Assembly: GCA_905620495.1 (NCBI GenBank)
Contig: CAJQTK010000019.1
Coordinates: forward strand, 1 to 38,904
Length of the DNA: 38,904 bases
Direction: 5' to 3'
From: an uncultured Candidatus Pelagibacter sp.
Lineage (GTDB): Bacteria > Pseudomonadota > Alphaproteobacteria > Pelagibacterales > Pelagibacteraceae
In this document: positions 31,438 through 38,904 of the stretch, one piece after another
How the letters are laid out: each line of letters starts with the position of its first letter
Numbering within the stretch: position 1 is the first letter of the stretch
Notes under the pieces: generated by a model
Database searches by the model: none
Told to the model about the DNA's origin: nothing
The model's input: the letters and a program-made list of their open reading frames with translations, nothing else
Position numbers and translations under genes: made by a program

Positions 31438-31976
31438 TGTCTAAAATTGGTAAAATAAGTATTTCAATTCCTGAAAAAGTTAAGGCAGTACTTTCGGGTA
31501 ATGTTCTTAATATTGAAGGGCCATTAGGGAAAAAATCACTTAATGTTGACTTAGAAATGTTTAATCTTGATATTACCGAAGGAAAAGAAATTTCAATCAA
31601 ACCCAAAAAAGTTGATCGAGATTCAAAAAGATTATGGGGTATGAATAGAAGCTTAATCAATAATGCCGTGATTGGTTCAAGTACTGGTTATGAAAAAATA
31701 CTTGAACTAGTGGGTGTTGGTCATAGAGCTGCATTGAAGGATAAAGTTTTAAATTTACAACTTGGTTATAGTCACGATATAAACTTTGATATACCTGAGG
31801 GTATAAAAATTGTTGTTGAAAAACAAACAACAGTTAAAGTTAGCGGGTCTGACAAACAACAAGTAGGTATGGTTTGTTCAAAGATTAAGTCTTTTAGAAA
31901 ACCAGAACCTTATAAAGGTAAAGGGATTAGAGAAAAAGGTCAGTATATATTAAGAAAAGAAGGAAAGAAAAAATAA
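31437..31976 (+). CDS. rplF: 50S ribosomal protein L6
   Basis: [15 protein letters not shown]...[23 protein letters not shown]. Confidence 0.99.
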   Translation: MSKIGKISISIPEKVKAVLSGNVLNIEGPLGKKSLNVDLEMFNLDITEGKEISIKPKKVDRDSKRLWGMNRSLINNAVIGSSTGYEKILELVGVGHRAALKDKVLNLQLGYSHDINFDIPEGIKIVVEKQTTVKVSGSDKQQVGMVCSKIKSFRKPEPYKGKGIREKGQYILRKEGKKK

Positions 31977-32332
31977 TGAAAATAAATGCTATTGAAAGAA
32001 AAAAGTTCAGAGTAACAAATAAAGTTAAAAAAGTTTCATCTCCTGATAGATTTAGATTAAGTATTTCGAGATCTGCAAAAAATATTTCTGCTCAAATAAT
32101 TGATGATGTTAAAAATATTACATTACTTTCTTCTTCTTCAATTGAAAAAGACATCAAAGCTATGGACAAAATCAACAAAACTGAAATTTCTAAAATTGTT
32201 GCTGAAAAGTTAGCAAAAAAAGCTGTAGAGAAAAAAATAACAAAGATCTATTTTGATAGAGGTGTTTATAAATATCATGGTAGAGTTAAGGCATTCGCTG
32301 AAACATTACGTAAAAATGGGATGGAGTTTTAA
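31976..32332 (+). CDS. rplR: 50S ribosomal protein L18
   Basis: [46 protein letters not shown]. Confidence 0.98.
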   Translation: MKINAIERKKFRVTNKVKKVSSPDRFRLSISRSAKNISAQIIDDVKNITLLSSSSIEKDIKAMDKINKTEISKIVAEKLAKKAVEKKITKIYFDRGVYKYHGRVKAFAETLRKNGMEF

Positions 32333-32334
32333 TT

Positions 32335-32847
32335 ATGGATTTTAAAAAGAAAAATGACGATGGTATTGTTGAAAAACTAGTTCATATTAACAGAATTACA
32401 AAAGTTGTAAAAGGTGGACGTAGATTTGGTTTTTCAGCACTAGTAGTCGTGGGTAATCAAGAGGGAAAAATTGGTGTAGCTCACGCAAAAGCTAAACAAG
32501 TCCCTGATGCAATTAAAAAAGCAAATGAAACTGCTAGAAGAGTTTTAATTCATATTCCTCTAAGAGAAGGAAGAACTATTCATCATGATGTTTATGGAAA
32601 AGATGGCGCAGGTAAAATTATTTTAAGATCTGCTCCTAAAGGAACTGGTATTATTGCGGGCGGTCCAGTTAGAGCTGTTTGCGAAGTTTTAGGAATTAAA
32701 GATATAGTTGCTAAATCAATGGGAACATCAAACCCCCACAACATGATAAGAGCTACAATGAAGGCTCTTTCAAAACAAAATTCACCAAAACATATAGCAA
32801 CAATTAGAAATAAAAAAATTTCTGACGTAATAGAAAAAAGAGGATAA
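32335..32847 (+). CDS. rpsE: 30S ribosomal protein S5
   Basis: [48 protein letters not shown]. Confidence 0.99.
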   Translation: MDFKKKNDDGIVEKLVHINRITKVVKGGRRFGFSALVVVGNQEGKIGVAHAKAKQVPDAIKKANETARRVLIHIPLREGRTIHHDVYGKDGAGKIILRSAPKGTGIIAGGPVRAVCEVLGIKDIVAKSMGTSNPHNMIRATMKALSKQNSPKHIATIRNKKISDVIEKRG

Positions 32848-33308
32848 TGAGCACATTAAATACTACTGGAAAAGTTTTATACAAAAAGAAAATGAGAGTT
32901 GGTCGAGGTATTGGATCAGGAAAAGGTAAAACTTCTGGAAGAGGAGTTAAGGGTCAAAAATCTAGATCTGGTGTAGCCATCAAAGCTTTTGAGGGTGGAC
33001 AAATGCCTTTATATAGAAGATTACCTAAAAGAGGATTTAATGCAATTAAGAGATACCAAGCTATTATAGCAATAATGAACTTAGAAAAAATTCAATCATA
33101 TATTGATGAAAAAACTATTAATTCAAGCGATATAATAAACATGGCTTTGCTTATAAAATTGAAATTAATCAATAAAAATTCTCAAAAATTAAAAATACTT
33201 GGTACGGGTGATATTAAAGATAAAATTAGCATTGAAGCTGATCTAATATCAAAAGCTGCTGTAGTTAAATTAGAGAAAGCTGGCGGCACAATACAGCTAA
33301 AAAAATAA
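32847..33308 (+). CDS. rplO: 50S ribosomal protein L15
   Basis: RVGRGIGSGKGKTSGRGVKGQKSRSGVAIKAFEGGQMPLYRRLPKRGF. Confidence 0.99.
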   Translation: MSTLNTTGKVLYKKKMRVGRGIGSGKGKTSGRGVKGQKSRSGVAIKAFEGGQMPLYRRLPKRGFNAIKRYQAIIAIMNLEKIQSYIDEKTINSSDIINMALLIKLKLINKNSQKLKILGTGDIKDKISIEADLISKAAVVKLEKAGGTIQLKK

Positions 33309-33318
33309 TTAAGATATT

Positions 33319-34599
33319 ATGAGCTCATCTTCTCAAACTAATGATCTTAAAAACAGAATAATTTTCACAATATTTATTTTAGCAGTTTATAGATTTGGTA
33401 CTTTTGTACCTATTCCAGGTATTGATCCTGAACAATTACAAACAATGATGAGTGGCAATCAAAAAGGGTTACTTGGAATGTTTAATGTTTTTTCTGGTGG
33501 AGCAGTGAGTAGAATGGCAATTTTTGCACTTGGAATAATGCCATATATTTCCTCATCTATTATCGTTCAATTACTAACTGGGGTATCTGATTATTTTAAA
33601 AATTTAAAAGCTCAGGGTGAAAATGGTAGAGCTAAAATTACGCAAATAACAAGATATGGTACTGTTTTGTTAGCTACCATCCAAGGTTATGGATTATCTA
33701 TAGGTTTACAATCTTCTGCTGATTTAGTTATTAATCCAGGTTTATTTTTTACAGTAACAGCGGTCGCAACTATTGTTGCAGGAACAATGTTTCTGATGTG
33801 GTTGGGTGAGCAAATCACTCAAAGAGGTATTGGTAATGGTATTTCATTGATTATTTTTGCTGGTATTGTTGCTGAAATTCCAAGAGCTTTAGTAACCACA
33901 TTTGAGTTGGGTAGAACTGGTGCCGTCTCTACAATCATGATTATTGGAATTTTTGTATTATTAGTTGGAACGATTATGTTTATTGTTTTCATGGAAAGAG
34001 CATTAAGAAAAATTCTAATAAATTACCCCAAAAGACAAATGGGAAACAAAATGTATGGTGGGGAATCTTCTCACTTACCGTTAAAGATTAACCAGGCAGG
34101 TGTTATACCAGCAATTTTTGCATCAGCTTTATTGCTTTTACCTGTAACCTTTTCTAATTTTAGCTTTTCAGATAACGATACTTTCTTAAACATAAGTTCA
34201 TACTTTACTCAAGGGCAACCTCTTTACATGCTCCTATATGCTTCTGGAATAGTTTTTTTTACTTTTTTCTATACCTCAATTACTTTTAACCCAACAGAGA
34301 CTGCTGATAATCTAAGAAAATATGGTGGCTTTGTACCAGGGATTAGACCCGGTGAAAACACTGCACTATACATAGAAAAAATTGTAACTAAACTTACAAC
34401 AATAGGTGCTCTTTATTTAACTATTGTATGTTTGATGCCTGAGTTTTTAATTGCAAATTACCCAATACCTTTTTACTTAGGTGGTACTTCAATTTTAATT
34501 GTTGTTGTGGTTGCAATTGATACAGTAACCCAAATACAAACTAGATTAATGAGTTCACAATATGAGCAATTAATAAAAAAAACAAAATTCGGTAAATAA
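33319..34599 (+). CDS. secY: Preprotein translocase subunit SecY
   Basis: FVPIPGIDPEQL..; 10-TM SecY; TQRGIGNGISLIIFAGIV. Confidence 0.99.
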   Translation: MSSSSQTNDLKNRIIFTIFILAVYRFGTFVPIPGIDPEQLQTMMSGNQKGLLGMFNVFSGGAVSRMAIFALGIMPYISSSIIVQLLTGVSDYFKNLKAQGENGRAKITQITRYGTVLLATIQGYGLSIGLQSSADLVINPGLFFTVTAVATIVAGTMFLMWLGEQITQRGIGNGISLIIFAGIVAEIPRALVTTFELGRTGAVSTIMIIGIFVLLVGTIMFIVFMERALRKILINYPKRQMGNKMYGGESSHLPLKINQAGVIPAIFASALLLLPVTFSNFSFSDNDTFLNISSYFTQGQPLYMLLYASGIVFFTFFYTSITFNPTETADNLRKYGGFVPGIRPGENTALYIEKIVTKLTTIGALYLTIVCLMPEFLIANYPIPFYLGGTSILIVVVVAIDTVTQIQTRLMSSQYEQLIKKTKFGK

Positions 34600-34603
34600 T
34601 TCT

Positions 34604-35245
34604 GTGAATATAATTTTATTTGGTCCTCCAGGCGCTGGGAAGGGCACACAGGCACAATTCATTGTAAAAAAACATAACTACTTTCAATTATCAACTGGTA
34701 ATCTCTTAAGAGAAGAAGTTAAGTTAAAAACACCACTAGGTTTTGAAATAGAACAATTGATATCTAATGGAAAATTTGTTTCAGATCAAACAGTGAATAC
34801 ACTGCTAAGAAAATCAATCACCAACCTTAAATATAGAGACAGGATTGTTTTTGACGGATACCCCAGAAATGTTGAACAAGCTAAGAATTTAGAGTTAATT
34901 TTAGCTGAATTTGATCAATCGATTGGTCATATAATTTTTTTAAATGTTTCAAAGGATATTATTGAAAAACGTATTATGGGTAGAATGACATGTGATAAGT
35001 GTAATATGACTTTGAATGAGTTTTTTAATAAAGAACAAATAGAATTACACCCATGTGGTAAAGACCACCTTAAGAAGAGAAAAGATGATAATTTTGACGT
35101 AGTTGTAGCTAGATATGACACATATATGAAGACAACTAAACCAGTCCTCGATTTTTACTCAAATAATACAAATTTCATAGAAATCGATGGAGCTGATGAA
35201 ATCGAGCAAATTAACAATAAAATCAATGGTGTTCTTAATGTTTAA
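34604..35245 (+). CDS. adk: Adenylate kinase (GTG start)
   Basis: MNIILFGPPGAGKGTQAQFIVKKHNYFQLSTGNLLREE. Confidence 0.98.
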   Translation: MNIILFGPPGAGKGTQAQFIVKKHNYFQLSTGNLLREEVKLKTPLGFEIEQLISNGKFVSDQTVNTLLRKSITNLKYRDRIVFDGYPRNVEQAKNLELILAEFDQSIGHIIFLNVSKDIIEKRIMGRMTCDKCNMTLNEFFNKEQIELHPCGKDHLKKRKDDNFDVVVARYDTYMKTTKPVLDFYSNNTNFIEIDGADEIEQINNKINGVLNV

Positions 35246-35249
35246 GGCG

Positions 35250-35277
35250 TTGACTTTAGAACATCTTCTTATATAAA
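35250..35277 (+). promoter_or_regulatory. Candidate promoter for rpsM-rpsK-rpoA-rplQ
   Basis: TTGACT (35250-35255), 16 nt, TATAAA (35272-35277) in the 55-bp adk-rpsM gap. Confidence 0.5.
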
Positions 35278-35300
35278 AGGCTAAATTTATTCTCAAAAAT

Positions 35301-35684
35301 ATGGCTCGTATAGCAGGTGTAAATATTCCCCAAAACAAACTTGTCCACATAGGACTAACGTACATCTATGGTATTGGTAATAAATTTTCAAATAAGATTT
35401 GTACATCGTTAGAAATTCCTACTGCGAAAAGAATAAACGAACTAACGGATGAAGATATTTTAAAAATTAGAGAATATATTGATGCAAATTTTAAGGTAGA
35501 AGGTGATCTTAGAAGAGACTACTCTTTAACTATCAAAAGACTAATTGATCTAGCATGCTACAGGGGATCAAGACATAGAAAAAAACTTCCAGTTAGAGGA
35601 CAAAGAACAAGATGTAATGCTAGAACTAGAAAAGGTAAGGCTATTGCAATTGCGGGTAAAAAATTAACACCACTTAAAAAATAA
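35301..35684 (+). CDS. rpsM: 30S ribosomal protein S13
   Basis: [26 protein letters not shown]...[16 protein letters not shown]. Confidence 0.99.
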   Translation: MARIAGVNIPQNKLVHIGLTYIYGIGNKFSNKICTSLEIPTAKRINELTDEDILKIREYIDANFKVEGDLRRDYSLTIKRLIDLACYRGSRHRKKLPVRGQRTRCNARTRKGKAIAIAGKKLTPLKK

Positions 35685-35691
35685 TTAATTT

Positions 35692-36144
35692 ATGGCTAAA
35701 GTAGAAAAAGTAGAAAATCCAGATTCTGTTGTAGAAAAAAAAGTAGATAAAAAATCTAAAAAAAGCTCATACTCAAAAAAGAAAAAAATTAAAAAACATA
35801 TTCTTAATGGTATTGCTTACGTACAATCAACTTTTAATAATACAATAATTTCAATAGCAGACACTAATGGAAATGTTATTTCGTGGGCTTCTGCAGGACA
35901 AAAAGGTTTTAAAGGTTCAAGAAAATCAACACCTTATGCTGCACAAGTTGCAGCAGACTCAGCTGCATCTAAAGCATTAGAGTTTGGTATGAAGACATTA
36001 ACTGTACAAGTTAAAGGACCTGGATCAGGAAGAGAAACTGCTTTAAGAGCATTACAAGCGAAAGGATTTAAGATTCTTTCTATAAAAGATACAACACCAA
36101 TGGCACATAACGGCGTAAGACCACCAAAGAAAAGGAGAGTTTAA
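35692..36144 (+). CDS. rpsK: 30S ribosomal protein S11
   Basis: [46 protein letters not shown]; Lys-rich N-terminal extension. Confidence 0.99.
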   Translation: MAKVEKVENPDSVVEKKVDKKSKKSSYSKKKKIKKHILNGIAYVQSTFNNTIISIADTNGNVISWASAGQKGFKGSRKSTPYAAQVAADSAASKALEFGMKTLTVQVKGPGSGRETALRALQAKGFKILSIKDTTPMAHNGVRPPKKRRV

Positions 36145-36147
36145 TAA

Positions 36148-37176
36148 ATGGAAAGTTTAAATGTAAATGCTAAAAATTGGAAAGCATTAATTAAACCAGC
36201 TCAATTAGATGTTAAAATTAGTGATGATAAATCACATGCTAAAATTATAGCTGAACCATTAGAAAAAGGTTACGGTTTAACTTTAGGAAATTCTTTAAGA
36301 AGAATTCTACTTTCATCTATTAGAGGTACTGCTGTAACTTCAATTCAAATTGATGGTGTATTACATGAGTTTACATCCATTAAAGGTGTTAGAGAAGATG
36401 TTACAGACATAGTTTTAAACGTTAAATCATTAGCATTAAAAAGTTCTTCAGATAGTGCTAAAAAACTTATTTTAGATGCAAAAGGACCAGGTGAAATTAA
36501 AGCTTCTAACATTCAAGCTGTTACTGATATTGAGATTTTAAATCCTGATTTGGTTATTTGTAATTTAGATGAAAATACGCATTTCCATATGGAAATGAAT
36601 GTTGGAAATGGCAAGGGTTACGTTCCAGCTGTAATGAATAAGCCAGAAGAACCACCTTTAGGTTTGATTGCAATAGATTCATTATACAGTCCAGTTAAAA
36701 AAGTTTCATACGCTATAAGTACTGCTAGAGAAGGAAAAGCTCTAGACTATGATAAATTAACTATGGAAGTTGAGACTAATGGTTCAATTTCAGCTGAAGA
36801 TGCAGTTGCATATTCAGCAAGAATTTTCCAAGACCAACTTAATATGTTTGTTAATTTTGATGAACCAGTAGAAGCTCCTGTTAACGAAGTTTCAACTGAA
36901 CCTGAATTTAATAAAAATCTTTTAAGAAAAGTAGAAGAATTAGAGTTATCAGTTCGTTCAATGAACTGTTTAAAAAATGATAATATTATCTACATAGGAG
37001 ATCTAGTTCAAAAATCAGAAGGTGAAATGCTTAGAACACCGAATTTTGGTAGAAAATCATTAAATGAAATAAAAGAAGTTTTAACTGGTATGTCTTTATA
37101 CCTTGGTATGGAAATACCAAACTGGCCACCAGAAAATATAGCTGAAATGTCTAAAAAGTTAGAGGAGCAAATCTAA
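36148..37176 (+). CDS. rpoA: RNA polymerase subunit alpha
   Basis: [35 protein letters not shown]...[21 protein letters not shown]. Confidence 0.99.
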   Translation: MESLNVNAKNWKALIKPAQLDVKISDDKSHAKIIAEPLEKGYGLTLGNSLRRILLSSIRGTAVTSIQIDGVLHEFTSIKGVREDVTDIVLNVKSLALKSSSDSAKKLILDAKGPGEIKASNIQAVTDIEILNPDLVICNLDENTHFHMEMNVGNGKGYVPAVMNKPEEPPLGLIAIDSLYSPVKKVSYAISTAREGKALDYDKLTMEVETNGSISAEDAVAYSARIFQDQLNMFVNFDEPVEAPVNEVSTEPEFNKNLLRKVEELELSVRSMNCLKNDNIIYIGDLVQKSEGEMLRTPNFGRKSLNEIKEVLTGMSLYLGMEIPNWPPENIAEMSKKLEEQI

Positions 37177-37613
37177 TGAGACACGGAATGGCTAATAAAA
37201 AGTTAAATAGAACTTCTGAACATAGAAAAGCATTATTAAAGAATATGTTAAATTCTTTAATAAAATATGAGCAGATTACTACTACACTTCCTAAAGCTAA
37301 ATTTCTAAAGCCTCAAGCTGACAAGATCATTACTTTAGGTAAAAAAGAAACTTTACTAACAACAAAGATGTTAATGACGAAATTACAAGACATCACATCT
37401 GCCCGTAAAGTTACCAAAACTTTGTCTAAAAGATATGAAAAAAGAAATGGTGGATATACTAGAATTATTAAAGCTGGTTTTAGATATGGAGACAATGCAC
37501 CTATGGCCGTCATTGAATTTGTAGACAGAGATATTGAGGCAAAAAGAGTTGATAGAAAGAAAAAAGATCCAGCTAAAGACCAAAACGAAGAGAAAAAATT
37601 AGCTACTGCTTAA
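37176..37613 (+). CDS. rplQ: 50S ribosomal protein L17
   Basis: [42 protein letters not shown]. Confidence 0.99.
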   Translation: MRHGMANKKLNRTSEHRKALLKNMLNSLIKYEQITTTLPKAKFLKPQADKIITLGKKETLLTTKMLMTKLQDITSARKVTKTLSKRYEKRNGGYTRIIKAGFRYGDNAPMAVIEFVDRDIEAKRVDRKKKDPAKDQNEEKKLATA

Positions 37614-37637
37614 TTTTCCTTATAAAAATATATCCTC

Positions 37638-38552
37638 ATGAAAAAGTCATTTAACGTTGATTCAACGTTTAACGATATGCGTATTGATAGATGGATACGG
37701 AATAATCTTGGTAATTACCCACAAGGCTTAATCGAAAAAAGTTTGAAAAGTGGAAAAGTTAAGATCAATAATAAAAAAGTAAAAAGCTCTCACAAAGTAA
37801 AAACAGGGGATATTGTTGATCTATTTAACTTTGATTTTAAAGAAACAATTGTTCAAAAAACAATTAAATTTTTACCCTCTGAAGAAGTCATTAAAGAGAA
37901 CGAAGATTTAATAATTGATAACAATGATGACTTCATTGTATTGAATAAAAGTTCTGGTATTTCAGTTCAAGGTGGAACTAAATCTAAAAAAAATCTTGTA
38001 GATATCTTTGCCCGTAGCGACATTTTTCAAAACACAAAACCTTTTTCAGTTCATAGATTAGATAAAGATACATCAGGTGTTTTTATTATGGCCAAACATA
38101 GAGAGGCCGCACAATTGTTAACATCATTATTTAGATTAAGAAAAGTTCACAAAACGTATTTAGCAATATGTCATGGTGAATTACAAAAAGATTCTGGTGA
38201 ATGGAATGATGATCTTACTAGATATGATAATGATAAAGAAATAGTAGAAAAGGCTAGAACTACATATAAAGTTTTAGACAAAAACTCTATTTGTAGTTTG
38301 GTTGAAATGAAACCGATAACTGGAAGAAAACATCAACTTAGAAAACAGCTATATGCAGTAGGCTCACCCATTTATGGAGATCAAAAATATAAATTTAGTA
38401 ATACAGATAAAGCTATTAATAAAAATTTAATGCTTCACTCTTATCAAATTAAATTCATGATTAAGGATAAAAAATATACTTACACAGCACTCTTGCCAGA
38501 TTATTTCAAAAAACTTTTAAAGACTAAAAGACTTAGATTTCTAAGTTCTTAG
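37638..38552 (+). CDS. rluC: RluC/RluD-type 23S rRNA pseudouridine synthase
   Basis: N-terminal S4-like domain; [44 protein letters not shown]. The symbol is the least certain part. Confidence 0.88.
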   Translation: MKKSFNVDSTFNDMRIDRWIRNNLGNYPQGLIEKSLKSGKVKINNKKVKSSHKVKTGDIVDLFNFDFKETIVQKTIKFLPSEEVIKENEDLIIDNNDDFIVLNKSSGISVQGGTKSKKNLVDIFARSDIFQNTKPFSVHRLDKDTSGVFIMAKHREAAQLLTSLFRLRKVHKTYLAICHGELQKDSGEWNDDLTRYDNDKEIVEKARTTYKVLDKNSICSLVEMKPITGRKHQLRKQLYAVGSPIYGDQKYKFSNTDKAINKNLMLHSYQIKFMIKDKKYTYTALLPDYFKKLLKTKRLRFLSS

Positions 38553-38904
38553 TAAAATTTTTAACTATTACATCGCTTAAAGTATTATAGTTTTGATCAT
38601 TAATAGATTTGAGATTTGTTACGCCTTTATCTGAAATTCCACATGGAATGATATTTTGATATTTTGCAAGATCATTACTAATGTTAATTGCAAATCCATG
38701 ATACGCAATCCATTTGCTAACACGGACACCAATTGCTGCAACTTTTTTAATATTGGACTTGTTGTCTACCCAAATACCAATATTTTTTGGATCGCCAAAT
38801 GATTTAATATTAAATTCAAACAAGCTTTCAATAATCGTTTTCTCAATTAAAGTTATAAATTTTTTAATATCTTTTTTTCTTTGTTTTAAATCTATGACAA
38901 AATA
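38533..38904 (-). CDS. lipB: Octanoyltransferase LipB, 5' end beyond window edge
   Basis: [60 protein letters not shown]. The frame stays open from 38824 to the window end ([27 protein letters not shown]), so the TTG start in the ORF track is an artefact. Confidence 0.92.
   Translation of the reverse strand, partial: YFVIDLKQRKKDIKKFITLIEKTIIESLFEFNIKSFGDPKNIGIWVDNKSNIKKVAAIGVRVSKWIAYHGFAINISNDLAKYQNIIPCGISDKGVTNLKSINDQNYNTLSDVIVKNFTKNLEI

Noticed and set aside
38821-38823. TTG start of the 96-aa lipB ORF
   Set aside because: The frame continues open to the window edge; the gene is truncated by the window, not short.
1-38904. CRISPR arrays, transposons, prophage, toxin-antitoxin or restriction systems
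   Set aside because: Looked for spaced repeats, transposase-like proteins and small toxin/antitoxin pairs; none could be supported.

Overview
The window is AT-rich, lysine-rich bacterial chromosome. Gene content and order fit a SAR11/Pelagibacterales-like alphaproteobacterium; this is inference, since no database search was possible. There are two parts. (1) Positions 1 to ~7.8 kb are an envelope-glycan block: a glycosyltransferase-like partial gene, a CapD-like sugar-nucleotide dehydratase/epimerase, a nucleotidyltransferase, a multi-TM GT-C-like protein, a DprE2-like / DprE1-like / UbiA-like (Rv3806c-type) gene set, and a TylF-like methyltransferase. (2) From ~7.9 kb onward are tRNA-Thr and rlmB (minus strand), then tRNA-Tyr, tRNA-Gly, tuf, tRNA-Trp, secE, nusG, rplKAJL, rpoBC, and a fused str/S10/spc/alpha ribosomal cluster to rplQ, followed by an RluC/D-type pseudouridine synthase and a convergent, truncated lipB. 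The observations most worth checking are: the putative polyprenyl-phosphoryl-arabinose pathway with Ala at the position of DprE1 Cys387; a perfect inverted repeat immediately 5' of every one of the four tRNA genes; near-total loss of the intergenic space that would hold the classic ribosomal-protein leader sites, with the few remaining gaps carrying hairpins or promoters; and the absence of rpmD at its usual locus. No CRISPR array, transposon, phage or rRNA gene was seen.
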